DNA of 49,347 nt from Yinghuangia soli (GTDB taxonomy: Bacteria; Actinomycetota; Actinomycetes; Streptomycetales; Streptomycetaceae): contig NZ_JAKFHA010000001.1 in the NCBI RefSeq assembly GCF_021502675.1, forward strand, positions 298,960-348,306. Direction: 5' to 3'. Shown piece by piece: positions 10,801 to 19,490 of the stretch. Every line of letters starts with the position of its first letter. The stretch's first letter is position 1. Under the pieces are notes generated by a model that worked only from the letters and a program-made list of their open reading frames with translations, made no database searches and was not told the origin of the DNA. The position numbers were made by a program, and so were the translations under genes.

Positions 10801-13800
10801 ACCGGGGTGGCGACCGCAGGAACCGCCGCGGACATCGACGTCCCGGATCTCGCGAACGGCATCGGTGCCGCGGACGAGACCGAGACGTGGGACGCGCTGG
10901 TGCCCGCGGATCTGGGCGGGCTGACTTTCGGAGAGGCGACGGCGTACCTGGACCTGACCGGTTCGCGGTTCATGGTCTACGGCAAGCTCGCGTACGGCGG
11001 CGGCACGGCCGCGGACGGCTTCGTCTACCTGGCGCCCGCGTCGGCGCTGCTGCCGGCGGTGGCACCGGACCCGGCGGACGACACGGACACCGATCCGGAC
11101 CCCGGCGCGGGCACGGATCCCGGCACCGCCCCCGACGCCGACGCCGACCCTGGTACGGCCCCCGATTCCGACCCCGGCACGGACCCCGACGCGGACCCCG
11201 GCGCAGACCCCGATCCCGGCACCGGAATCGAGCCCTGGAGCTACGCCGTGGCCCTCCACCTCGGCGCCGAGTTCCGCTTCGCCTCGCTGCTGTCCGTCCT
11301 CGCGGTCGTCGACGACTACATCCAGGTGGCCGACGCCCGCCTGGTCGTCTGCAACCTGTACGGACACCCGCTGTCCGCCCTCAGCACCGCCACCACGCCG
11401 CTCATGCGGAGCGTCTCCCCCACCTTCACCGACCCGCTCGCCGACCTGGCCGGCAAGTCGATCATGCTGTCCGAGGGGGCGCTGGTCTCCGCGCGCATCG
11501 TGTTCGCGTCCGGCACGCTGTTCGCGCACATCCTCACCATCGGCAACGACCAGACCCCGCCCGAGGTCTGGCTCTCCGCGCTCATCGACAAGGCCGACCC
11601 GACCAACACGACCTTCGCGGCCTGGCTGCCGGACATCACCGTCCTCGACACGATCGTCTTCTCCAGGGTCGCGCTGTCGTACTCGCCCGGACAGGCCGAC
11701 CGCTTCTCGCTCACCGGCTGGATGACGCTGACCGGCATCTTCGACGGCAACTACACCTTCGCGGTCGCGCTGACCGTCGACGACACCAAACTGCACTCGA
11801 CCGCCGAGCAGACGTCCAAGGCCATCGCCAATCCGTTCGGGATCCCGGGCATCGAGCTGTCCGGCCTCGGCCTGCGGGTGGACTACACGTGGGCGACCCC
11901 GGCCAAACCGCAGTCCTCTTCGTACGGCATCCACGGGCATGTCCTGCTCGGCCCCGAACCGGCTGCGGGTACGCCGGACGCGCGCTTCTCGTGCAATGCC
12001 GGACTCGACCTGCTGGACGGCATTCCCGTGCTGTTCCAGATCGTCCTCGACCGGGACTTCTCGATCGGCGCGTTCATCGCCCAGTGCGTCACCGGTTCGG
12101 CGGCGGCCTGGCCGTCGCAGTTCATCGAGGTCACCTTCGCCCGCGACACCCGGATCACGTACTACGCCGACGACAAGGACCCGCACGGGGTACTGGGCAC
12201 CGCCGCCGACGGCGAGACGCCGATCCCGGGCGGCTTCACGGTCGTCGCCAAACTGGCCCTCACCCTCGTCGAGACGCTCGAACTCGACGGCACCATCAAC
12301 GTCCAGTACGACGAGGACGCCGACGAATACACCGGCGTCGACGCCGCGGTCGAACTCCGCGAACCCCTCGACCTCGTGTTCGTCGAGCTCGCCTCGCGGG
12401 ACAACCACGTCCCCGGCGATCCCTACACCGGCGGCCCGCGCCTGTCCTTCGCGACCGGCGCCCACCCCCGCTTCGAACTCTCTTCCGGCATCAACTTCTT
12501 CGGCTCGCCTTTCGTGGCCTTCTCGGTCAGCGTGGCCGAAGGCTCGGACGGCGGGACGGTGTTCACCGGGAATCTGCAGGCGCCGGACGAGCTGAAGCCG
12601 TTCGGCGTCCTGGAGCAGAGCTTCACGTACACCACCCACCCGGAAGCCGACAGCGAGTTCGCCATCGACGGCTGGCCGGACTTCGGCTGGGAGCGCGAGC
12701 TGGTCAAGTTCGTCGAGACCATCAAGTCGCTGGCCGACACGAGCGCGGAATCGGCCTGCGGGGCACTCGCCGAACTCGTGGTCAACAACGCCTTCAAGAG
12801 CAACTACGAGATCGCCACATCGGTACGGGTCGCCGGCAGCAAGCTGGTCTTCGGTGTGACCGGGACGTACACGTTGACCGTGCTGGAGGCCCTCGGCGGC
12901 CCGTTCCTGGAGATGGAGTTCCCGCCGCTCGAAGTCGAAGTCCCGAGCACGACGCGCTGGGAAGACGTGCCGGAGGTCTTCGCCGCCGAGTTCCTGAAGG
13001 GCTCCAAACGGTTCGCCCAGGCGCTGCTCGCGGACCCCGAGAAGATCTCCATGTTCCTGGCCATGGTCGTCGGCCCCGATGCCCTCAAGGTCGGCGCCGA
13101 ACTCGCCTGCAACGCCTTGGTCGACGGGGTTGTCGCGGCCGCCGCGGACGCCGCCGTCACCGCGATCGTGAACGCGGGCGGCGTCCTGGCCACGGGTGCG
13201 GTGACCGCCGCAACCACCGCCATCTCGATCTCGCTGGCCGGCTCCGGCCACCACAGCGGCGGCGGGGACGGAGGCGGCAGTGATGGCGGAGGCGGGGGCG
13301 GCGGCGGAGACGACGACGGGGACGGAGACGGCGGCGGCAGTGGCGGAGGCGGGAGCGGCGGCGACACGGTCACCGTGGCGGCCCCGTATCTGCGCAAGGT
13401 GTCCTACGCCGCGGGGGCAGTCTCCGGCACTTGGGACGCGGCCCGCGGCGCGGCCGGCTACACCTTTGCCCTCGTCGGCCCGGAAGGGCCTGACAGCCAT
13501 ACCGTCGCCACGCACGATTACGGCCTGGTCATCACGGGCGAACTCACCCTGGATCCCGATCCGTTGCCGCCCGGCACGTACACCGCGCAGGTACGCGGCA
13601 ACCGCCTCGACCTGCACGGTCCGTGGGCGACGCTCCCGCTGGTCAAGCCGGCGACGCCCACGCCCGTGCTGACGTACGCGGACGGGACGCTGACCGCGAC
13701 GTGGACGGCCGACCTCGCGGCCGCCGACACGTACCTGATCGCCTTCCTCGATCCGCAAGGCGAACGCGTGGTGCCCGACCAGCCCCTTGCCGGGACGGCC

Positions 13801-16800
13801 CGGACTGCTGCGACGGCCCTGCCCGACCCCGTACCCGGCCTGTACTCGGCCGTGCTGCGCGCCGACCGCACCGATCAGCTGCCGGGGGCCTGGAGCGAAC
13901 GCCCGACGCTGGACATCGTCGCGCTCACCGCCCCCGAACCCGGCGAAGTCAGCCGGACCGAAGGCACCTTCAGGGTCACCTGGACATCGCCCGACGACAC
14001 GCCCTCCGATGCCGCTCATGAAGTAAGGATCGTCGCGGACGGCCGCACCCTCGCCACCCGGTCTGCCCCCGCCTCCCCCGCAACCCTCACGGCGGACACC
14101 GAGCCGCTCGCGAACGGCACCCAGGCCCAGGTCCGGATTCGCACCGTGGGCACGAACACGGTGAGCACATGGGCGAGTTCCGACTTCACCATCTGGTTCC
14201 CGCCGCCCCCCGAGTCGGTCGACATCTGGGAGCGCGCGGGCTACATCGCGGTCTCGTGGGCAGGCGTGGCACTCGACGACGCCCCGTCCGCGGCCTTCGA
14301 CTTGGAGCTGCTGGACGGCGGCATCGTGGTCGGCTCCCGCTACGGCGAACGCGAGGCGGGTGCCGAACTCACCCGCACGGACGGCTCCGAACCGCAGCCC
14401 GGAGCCATGTACACCGTCCGTGTGCGGGCCGTGATCGGCGGCAATGCAGGGCCGTGGACCGAGTCCGAACCGCTGGAGGCGGCCACGCTCGCGGCCCCGT
14501 CCGACGTACGCCTGGCCATCGAAGGCACCGTACTGACCGCGTCCTGGACGGAGCCCGAGCTCCCGGCACCGCTCACCGGGCCGGTCCGGTACTACGCCGC
14601 CCTCGCGCAGTACGGCATGGAGGTCGGCGCGGTCGTCGACTTCACCGGCACGAGCACCGTCCTGACACGTCGCGACGGCCGCACGCCGCGCCCCGGCGAG
14701 ACGTACAGCGTGCACCTCATGTCGATGCTGCCCCGGCACAGCAGCGCCTGGTCGGAGTCCGATCCGGTTGTCGTCTTGAGCAACCCCGTTGCCGTGTCGG
14801 CCTCTTACACCGCCGACACGTTGACCGTCCGATTCGACCCGCCGGAGCCGCCGTCCCCGAGCGGGGCGTCGTACGAAGTGGAAGCGGCCGGAAACGACAC
14901 CACGCGTACGGTCGTCCCCGGATCCCCGGTCGAGATCGCGATGACCGGACGGCCCCGCGGGCTGTACGCGGTCCGCGTCCGGGCCCGGTCCGCTGCTGCG
15001 GACGCCGCCGAATCCGCGTCCATCGGCCCGTGGAGCGCACCCGTCTCGGTACCGGTGGCCGATCCGCCGACCGGACTGACCCTGGCCTGCGACGGCCTGG
15101 AAATCGTGGCGTCCTGGACGGCAGTCCCCGAAGCGACAGGATACGTCGTGACCGTACGCGATCCCGCGTCCGCCAATCCGGTGCAGACGTACCAAGTCGG
15201 CGGCGGAGCAACGACGTCCGCCCGCTTCTCCGCGGCCGGCCGGACGAGGGGCGTGCCCTGCACGGTCACCGTCGCCACCGAATGCTGGGCAGCCGTCTCG
15301 GCGCCCTCGGATGCGGCGACCGTCGTGGTCATCGACGCCCCCACCGACGTGCGGACCACGTACGACGGCACCCGCATCACCGCGAACTGGGCTGCGGTGA
15401 ACGGCGCGACCGGCTACCGCGTGACGCTGCGCGGCCCCTCCGGGAGCACCGCGTACACCGCCGAAGTCACCGCCGCCACCGTCCAGATCCCGGCCTCGGG
15501 ACTGGCCCGCGGCATGGCGCACCAGCTGACCGTGACGGCGCTGGCCGCCCCGACCACCGCCGTGGACGGCACTCCGGTGCCCGTCCTCCTGCTTGATCCG
15601 CCGACCGGCGTAAGCGCCACGGTAGCGTCCGGAACGATCACGGTCCGCTGGGACCCGGTGTCCTACCAGGCGTCGTACGCGGTCGAGTTGGTCGATCCGA
15701 GCGGCCGTCCGGCCGGCAATGCAACAGCCGCCCAGCCTCCGGCGACGCTGCCCGGTGCGGGCCTGACCCGCGGGGTGGCCTACACGGTCTCGGTCCGCAC
15801 CCAGGCCGGCGGGAGCACCTCGGCCGCGTCCGCCCCCGTCTCGGTCATGGTGCCGCCCGACCCGCCGGCCGGTGTCACCGCCACCTACGACGGCACGGCA
15901 GTCACCGTCCGCTGGGCCGCGGCTCCGGGCGCCACCGGGTACCAGGCGGTCCTGCGCGACCAGAACGGCACGGTCGCGGGCACGCAGAACTCCGCGTCCC
16001 CCACGGCCTCGTTCCCGGCCTCCGCCCTCACCCGCGGGGTGCCGTACACGGCCACGGTCATCGCCCAGGCCGGACCGACCTCATCCGCACCCTCCGCACC
16101 CGCGTCCGTGACGCTCCTGGACCCGCCCGGCGGCCTGACCGCCTCGTACGCGGCCGACATCATCTCGGCGAGCTGGCTCGCCGCGCCCGGAGCCACGTCC
16201 TACCGCGTCACAGTCACCGACCCGACCGGGCAGGTAGTCCGATCCGTGCAGACCTCCAGCCGGAGTCTGCCCCTCCCGGCGACCGGCCTGGCCCGCGGTG
16301 GCGTGCACACCGTGAACGTCGTCTCGATCGCCGGGCCCACAACCTCCCGGCCCTCCGCGCCCGTCGCGGTCACCGTCGTCGACCCGCCGACCGGCCTGAG
16401 CGCCTCGTACAGCGGATCCACCTTGGCCATCACCTGGAACGCGGCGGCCGGCGCCACCGGCTACGACCTCGACATCCGCCCGGTCTCCCCGACCAGCGGC
16501 CCGCCGCTCCGCACCCGGACGACCGCGCCGAACCTGCCCCTGTCCACCTCGTCACTCGTCAGCGGCGGCACCTACGTCCTGACCGTCACCACGGTCACCG
16601 CCGCCGCTCCGTCCCTGCCCTCCGGCCCGTTCCAGATCAGCCTCGCGGACCCGCCGGCCGGCGTGACCGCCGCCTACGACGGCACGCAGATCCAGGTGAA
16701 CTGGTCGGCAGCGCCCAGCGCGTCCTCGTACCGCGTCACCCTTCGCGACTCGGGCGGCAACACCGTGCTCAACGTGCCGGTCGGCACCGTCACGTCCACA

Positions 16801-18063
16801 GTGCTGCCTGCCACCGGCCTCACGCGCGGGGCCCCGTACTCGGTCGTCGTGACAACCACTATCGGCGCCTTCACGTCCCGTCCGTCGGCCCCGGCGACCG
16901 TCGTCCTGGCCGATCCGCCCCCGGCGCCCACTCTCGCCTTCGACGGCACGATCATCACCGCCACGTGGCCCGCGGTCTCCGGAGCCGCCGGCTACACCGC
17001 GTACCTGTACGCCCCCAGCGGCGCCCTGCTCGTCACCCAACAAGTGACCTCCCCCGCAACCACTTTCAACGCGTCCGGTCTCCAGCGCGGGATCCCGCAC
17101 ACCGTCACCGTCGCTACCCGGTACGGCACGACCACCTCGCGCCCCTCCCCGCCGACCCCCATCACCCTCGTCGTCGACCCGCCGACCGGCATCACCGCCT
17201 CCTTCGACGGCACACGCATCAACGCCACATGGCAACCGGTCCAAGGCGCGACCACCTACCGCGCCCAGATCATCGACCCGTTCGGCCGCGTCGTCGCCAC
17301 GCCCACCAGCACCACACCATCCCTGACCTTCGCCGCCGTCACCCCCGGAGTCCCGTACTCCATCAAGGTCGGCTCCGCGACCTACCCGGCCGCCCCCTGG
17401 TCCCAGGCCGTCCCGGTCACCCAGAACGGCTACACGCTTCTCTGCCTGGGCACTTCACCAGGCGGCACCTGCGGCAGCGGCGCCCCCACCGAGAACTTCA
17501 CCGGCGTCGCCGCCCGCATCACGCGCGCCCAACTCGACAGCAGCTTCATGCCGACCCGCGTCCCGAACCGCACCGGCTGGGTCGGCGTCCTGCCCGGCCG
17601 AACAGGCCACGCCGCCGTGCTCCTGCAAATCGTGGGCGCCCTCACGACGAGCGGATTCCTCACCTCCACCGAGGCCTTCGGGGTCTTCACCCCTCCCGCC
17701 CCCAGCCGCGACACCGGCGCCGGCGGCCCCCTCACCTGCCTCTGCCTGGGCGCCCCCGCCGGCGGCAACTGCGGGAACAGCGCCCCCACCGACACCTTCA
17801 CCGGCCTCTTCACCGGCGTCACCCAAGCCGACGCCGACGCCCGCTTCCGCCCCACGATGACCCAACCCATACGCACCGGCTGGGTCGCCGTCACCAACGA
17901 CCCCTACGCCCCACTCGAGGTCATGCTCCAACTCGTCAAACTCCTGGCCTTCCAGGGCAAGTTCCCCATGCCGCCCTGGGACGTCTTCAACAAGTCCATG
18001 TCGGTCCGCATCAACACCGACTCCGGCGGCACCACCACCTGCCTCGCCCTCGGCCCCCCGTAG
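7813..18063 (+). CDS. giant multi-repeat protein with about 16 FN3-like domains
   Basis: A 3,416-residue protein. Residues ~3-80 form one FN3-like domain. Residues ~340-1080 and ~1145-1805 hold long irregular repeats of roughly 120-160 residues (units with GxW, a Leu-rich stretch and TLxxVxF strands), separated by an Asp/Pro/Gly linker at ~1084-1140. A Gly/Asp/Ser linker follows at ~1815-1852. About 15 FN3-like repeats of ~90 residues then run from ~1855 to 3206, most beginning DPPTG or DPPAG with a W in strand C. The C-terminus carries a ~100-residue repeat starting CLCLG and containing a GW motif: two full copies and the start of a third. There is no signal peptide and no membrane segment. 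The ATG lacks a strong ribosome site. The reading frame stops at TAG 18061 inside the third C-terminal repeat, see next entry. I do not know its function; a surface, adhesion or toxin-delivery role is guesswork. Confidence 0.85.
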   Translation: MPSGLQPTVTLTLSGSTVQASWPAIDGAAGYRVAVSDSAGVSLEVDVVDPAYEFTGEPGLTYTVAVTAFGPPSEPVQIEVDSALRVLTELQERLLATAVDEVYLLDEAALPGDQAAVRIALETALAATAGLSVTSGSGPELAESAEPALVLTGTSAALTGNPATAVTVVFTVAADFTLQATWTATPPEPWNLADAFPVLSGGPFEYVPTTAPKFAATTFEHTEPGFPFTLTPGLSFAAGTTVRDDLSTARSESGTALPTVVGGPLTVGPDLVPQFSWTSFSDLGPVTAAPVGQAPLVLTGGRLVLAYEPAPAGPATPEAEVPESDGGTGADGSSADQDPAETLSLTGRLPFGAATLDLPTPLAPLLTLHVDDPALDGTSLETMLAASGVGDVLGPLLPVTLLALADIRPGDWSMQFAPEGTVPTLTSVTLDAGTWTLAPGLAVEDIQLELTVLRSPGYARPEPELSYGGELRGTLQLGDGRYDVTAGIPPEGPWYLTVEDTGTVPTLAVLAGLTGLGEDDVIGVLPAPLLAFGRAFTLSRVGLLIDPDDQSLTEVAFTIAQTAPWPLVDSLLTVSDWAIDMVIARTEDSWATTGTLAGTVVLGSGDVRTAVAVTLAVPIGDGVQWTFALAEPVELPTVAQILELFGGDPTTLPVGLSSLGGLSLNLFKVSVDPAATTLQHVAFGFTQSGEWTVIPGELAVSDLSAVFSFLPDTDPIGVTGMLHGVLMLCESAVDVTVSKYEPDGDWRVSVADEDFVHVDAFRLLDTWLAGDDAAAALPDTLPLGNGFEIGGITLVFAGDGSGALKQFGFAAYVEDVWPLLDPYLAITDVTAQVLMPYPVVADQVTGKVGAVVAIGGTEIALMAEKPEDGPHWEFTGTLLQGATFDLEKAAAGLSDAIPVLPSDITAYGLPASVTITEASVRAVPDTGELHVAGGAEFDWEVALGTSTLAIRSIGGTLDVPAGGGPVAAALTGTLDYAGLHVKLALALGGPEARTVLTGVATAGTAADIDVPDLANGIGAADETETWDALVPADLGGLTFGEATAYLDLTGSRFMVYGKLAYGGGTAADGFVYLAPASALLPAVAPDPADDTDTDPDPGAGTDPGTAPDADADPGTAPDSDPGTDPDADPGADPDPGTGIEPWSYAVALHLGAEFRFASLLSVLAVVDDYIQVADARLVVCNLYGHPLSALSTATTPLMRSVSPTFTDPLADLAGKSIMLSEGALVSARIVFASGTLFAHILTIGNDQTPPEVWLSALIDKADPTNTTFAAWLPDITVLDTIVFSRVALSYSPGQADRFSLTGWMTLTGIFDGNYTFAVALTVDDTKLHSTAEQTSKAIANPFGIPGIELSGLGLRVDYTWATPAKPQSSSYGIHGHVLLGPEPAAGTPDARFSCNAGLDLLDGIPVLFQIVLDRDFSIGAFIAQCVTGSAAAWPSQFIEVTFARDTRITYYADDKDPHGVLGTAADGETPIPGGFTVVAKLALTLVETLELDGTINVQYDEDADEYTGVDAAVELREPLDLVFVELASRDNHVPGDPYTGGPRLSFATGAHPRFELSSGINFFGSPFVAFSVSVAEGSDGGTVFTGNLQAPDELKPFGVLEQSFTYTTHPEADSEFAIDGWPDFGWERELVKFVETIKSLADTSAESACGALAELVVNNAFKSNYEIATSVRVAGSKLVFGVTGTYTLTVLEALGGPFLEMEFPPLEVEVPSTTRWEDVPEVFAAEFLKGSKRFAQALLADPEKISMFLAMVVGPDALKVGAELACNALVDGVVAAAADAAVTAIVNAGGVLATGAVTAATTAISISLAGSGHHSGGGDGGGSDGGGGGGGGDDDGDGDGGGSGGGGSGGDTVTVAAPYLRKVSYAAGAVSGTWDAARGAAGYTFALVGPEGPDSHTVATHDYGLVITGELTLDPDPLPPGTYTAQVRGNRLDLHGPWATLPLVKPATPTPVLTYADGTLTATWTADLAAADTYLIAFLDPQGERVVPDQPLAGTARTAATALPDPVPGLYSAVLRADRTDQLPGAWSERPTLDIVALTAPEPGEVSRTEGTFRVTWTSPDDTPSDAAHEVRIVADGRTLATRSAPASPATLTADTEPLANGTQAQVRIRTVGTNTVSTWASSDFTIWFPPPPESVDIWERAGYIAVSWAGVALDDAPSAAFDLELLDGGIVVGSRYGEREAGAELTRTDGSEPQPGAMYTVRVRAVIGGNAGPWTESEPLEAATLAAPSDVRLAIEGTVLTASWTEPELPAPLTGPVRYYAALAQYGMEVGAVVDFTGTSTVLTRRDGRTPRPGETYSVHLMSMLPRHSSAWSESDPVVVLSNPVAVSASYTADTLTVRFDPPEPPSPSGASYEVEAAGNDTTRTVVPGSPVEIAMTGRPRGLYAVRVRARSAAADAAESASIGPWSAPVSVPVADPPTGLTLACDGLEIVASWTAVPEATGYVVTVRDPASANPVQTYQVGGGATTSARFSAAGRTRGVPCTVTVATECWAAVSAPSDAATVVVIDAPTDVRTTYDGTRITANWAAVNGATGYRVTLRGPSGSTAYTAEVTAATVQIPASGLARGMAHQLTVTALAAPTTAVDGTPVPVLLLDPPTGVSATVASGTITVRWDPVSYQASYAVELVDPSGRPAGNATAAQPPATLPGAGLTRGVAYTVSVRTQAGGSTSAASAPVSVMVPPDPPAGVTATYDGTAVTVRWAAAPGATGYQAVLRDQNGTVAGTQNSASPTASFPASALTRGVPYTATVIAQAGPTSSAPSAPASVTLLDPPGGLTASYAADIISASWLAAPGATSYRVTVTDPTGQVVRSVQTSSRSLPLPATGLARGGVHTVNVVSIAGPTTSRPSAPVAVTVVDPPTGLSASYSGSTLAITWNAAAGATGYDLDIRPVSPTSGPPLRTRTTAPNLPLSTSSLVSGGTYVLTVTTVTAAAPSLPSGPFQISLADPPAGVTAAYDGTQIQVNWSAAPSASSYRVTLRDSGGNTVLNVPVGTVTSTVLPATGLTRGAPYSVVVTTTIGAFTSRPSAPATVVLADPPPAPTLAFDGTIITATWPAVSGAAGYTAYLYAPSGALLVTQQVTSPATTFNASGLQRGIPHTVTVATRYGTTTSRPSPPTPITLVVDPPTGITASFDGTRINATWQPVQGATTYRAQIIDPFGRVVATPTSTTPSLTFAAVTPGVPYSIKVGSATYPAAPWSQAVPVTQNGYTLLCLGTSPGGTCGSGAPTENFTGVAARITRAQLDSSFMPTRVPNRTGWVGVLPGRTGHAAVLLQIVGALTTSGFLTSTEAFGVFTPPAPSRDTGAGGPLTCLCLGAPAGGNCGNSAPTDTFTGLFTGVTQADADARFRPTMTQPIRTGWVAVTNDPYAPLEVMLQLVKLLAFQGKFPMPPWDVFNKSMSVRINTDSGGTTTCLALGPP
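13385..17430 (+). repeat. array of FN3-coding tandem repeats
   Basis: About 15 units of ~270 bases, encoding FN3-like domains. Phrases such as GACCCGCCGACCGG recur at unit starts (for example near 15597, 16381 and 17176). Later units (from about 15,060) are more alike than earlier ones, which suggests recent duplication or gene conversion at the 3' side. Confidence 0.8.
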
Positions 18064-18305
18064 GCCAGTCCTGCACCACCATGAACGGCAGCTACGGCGA
18101 CATCGTCGTCGACGTCACCGCCACCAACCTCACCAACGCCTACCGCCCCGGCCCCACCACCGGCTGGACCACCCTGGCCCAGAACGACCAGGCAGTCCTG
18201 ACCGCCCTACTCCGCCTCGTAACGGCCCTGGCCCGCAAAAACGTCCTCACCGGCACCCAGCCCTACGACATCTTCAACAACGCCAGAGCAGTCAGGAGCC
18301 GGTGA
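18062..18305 (+). pseudogene. out-of-frame third C-terminal repeat of the giant gene
   Basis: Immediately after GGCCCCCCG TAG the next frame (one base back) is open to TGA 18303-18305 and encodes VGQSCTTMNG, then a body with YRPGPTTGWTTL, LLRLVTALARKN and YDIFNNARAV. This aligns with the second repeat (CLCLG..GGNC, RTGWVAV, MLQLVKLLAFQG, WDVFNKSMSV) and the first one, so the two frames belong to one ancestral protein of about 3,497 residues. One extra C in the C6 run at 18054-18059 restores a single frame. It is either a recent one-base deletion, a sequencing error in a homopolymer, or -1 ribosomal slippage. Confidence 0.8.
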
Positions 18306-18325
18306 TGCGGAGCGGCCATCCTCGC

Positions 18326-18348
18326 CTGCGGCCTACGCCTGGCCGCAG
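18326..18348. terminator. hairpin between convergent giant gene and DUF397 gene
   Basis: CTGCGGCC (18326-18333) pairs perfectly with GGCCGCAG (18341-18348) around a 7-base loop. It overlaps the last codons of the DUF397 gene and lies 21 bases past the end of the giant gene's shifted frame, so it could stop transcripts from both sides. Confidence 0.45.
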
Positions 18349-18536
18349 CGCTGCAGGAGGGCGGCCCAGCCGCCGTCGGGGACCTGTAGGCGCGGTCCGT
18401 CCGGGTTCTTGGAGTCCCGGACGAAGACCGACACCGAGGTGCGCGCCACCTCGACGCACTCGCCACCTTCGTTGCTGCTGTGGCTGCTCTTGACCCAGAC
18501 GATGTCGGAATCGGCGCCTTGCGTGTCGCAGCTCAT
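18333..18536 (-). CDS. DUF397 protein
   Basis: A 67-residue member of the DUF397 family, with the hallmark VWVKSSHSS, GGECVEVA and VFVRDSKNPDGPRL stretches. Its ATG overlaps the stop of the upstream XRE gene by ATGA, so the two are translationally coupled. DUF397 proteins nearly always sit beside an XRE/DUF5753 regulator in Streptomyces and relatives. Studied pairs (for example BldB-like and WhiJ-type loci) affect development and antibiotic production. The molecular role is thought to be partner or antagonist of the XRE protein; nothing here shows a ligand. Confidence 0.93.
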   Translation of the reverse strand: MSCDTQGADSDIVWVKSSHSSNEGGECVEVARTSVSVFVRDSKNPDGPRLQVPDGGWAALLQRCGQA

Positions 18537-19420
18537 CGTTCCCCCACAAGCTTCTCGATCACGGCCAGGGACTCGACCGGAGTCAGCGCCTGGCCCCTGA
18601 TGCTTCCGAACCGCGAAGCCAGAATGCGCACTTCCTCTGCGTCTGTGATCAAAATACTCTCGCTCTGCACCTCCAGGTAGGCGACTTGTGGCCGCCCCTT
18701 TGGTGTCAGCAACGTGAGCGGACCACCCACTCCCGCGTGCTCCGCACGGTCGGACGGCATGACCTGAAGTTCAACGTTGCGCATCCGTCCGATGCGCAGG
18801 AGTGCCTCCAGTTGCCGCCGATGGATCTCCCAGCCTCCGATCGGACGCCGCAGGACGACCTCCTCGATCACGCAGACCACCATTGGGGCCGGCCATTTCG
18901 CGAGGATCGCCTGGCGAGACAAGCGCGCCTCTACTCTCTGCTCGATCGTCTCGGCATCAAGGAGCGGCTTCCGCATCTCGAACAACGCACGGGCATGCTC
19001 CTCCGTCTGGAAGATCCCCGGCATGACGTGGTTGACGTAGTAGCACAGCTCGACGGCCTCCCGCTCCAGACGCGCGTAATCGCGGAACCACGCCGGATGC
19101 CGGACGCGGGCTCGTACCTTCGCCTTCTCGACGTCTTCAGCTGCCGTCGCGAGCAGGCCGCCCACGTCGAAGAACTTGTCGACCGCCACCAAGAACTCCG
19201 GCTGGGGAACCCGACGTCCGCGCTCCACGGAGTTCACCGTCGCCTCGCTGTAACCGAGACGATCCGCCAACTCCCGCCGCGACAACCCCGCTCGCTCACG
19301 CAGGATCTTGATCTGCCGCCCCAAGGTCCGGAACAAGCCGTGCGCATCCTCCGCATCTTCGGCCGGCAGCAGGTCCGTCCGGTCGGCTCCGTCGCCTCGG
19401 ACATCGTCGTTCTCCGCCAT
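18533..19420 (-). CDS. XRE-family regulator with DUF5753 domain
   Basis: DNA-binding regulator of 295 residues. Residues ~30-90 form a helix-turn-helix (LGRQIKILRERAGLSRRELADRLGYSEATVNSVE region), and the rest is the DUF5753 domain, recognised by VNHVMPGIFQTEEHARAL and RRPIGGWEIHRRQL. ATG 19420 is preferred because GGTGA lies about 7 bases upstream; a start 36 bases earlier is possible. It is coupled to the DUF397 gene and divergent from an RsbW-like ATPase. This three-gene neighbourhood is a recurring regulatory module in actinomycetes. An inverted repeat in its upstream region could be its own operator. Confidence 0.92.
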   Translation of the reverse strand: MAENDDVRGDGADRTDLLPAEDAEDAHGLFRTLGRQIKILRERAGLSRRELADRLGYSEATVNSVERGRRVPQPEFLVAVDKFFDVGGLLATAAEDVEKAKVRARVRHPAWFRDYARLEREAVELCYYVNHVMPGIFQTEEHARALFEMRKPLLDAETIEQRVEARLSRQAILAKWPAPMVVCVIEEVVLRRPIGGWEIHRRQLEALLRIGRMRNVELQVMPSDRAEHAGVGGPLTLLTPKGRPQVAYLEVQSESILITDAEEVRILASRFGSIRGQALTPVESLAVIEKLVGER

Positions 19421-19476
19421 CTGCGTCACCCCGCAATCGGCCCACCCCCAGGCCAATAGTCACGTGGAGCACCCAT

Positions 19477-19490
19477 CGGAACACGTTCCG
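19477..19490. promoter_or_regulatory. inverted repeat in the divergent XRE/ATPase promoter region
   Basis: CGGAAC and GTTCCG arms separated by two bases, in the 272-base gap between the XRE gene and the ATPase gene. The size suits an XRE dimer. No convincing -35/-10 pair was found in this gap. Confidence 0.3.

Noticed and set aside
9622-15522. Very long open frame (1,966 codons) opposite the giant gene
   Set aside because: It is the mirror of a highly GC3-biased gene, with Arg/Gly/Asp-rich composition and no domain; the plus strand has clear FN3 repeats.
13385-17430. Regular repeats as a possible CRISPR array
   Set aside because: Units of ~270 bases are in frame and encode FN3-like domains; no short identical repeats with unique spacers.
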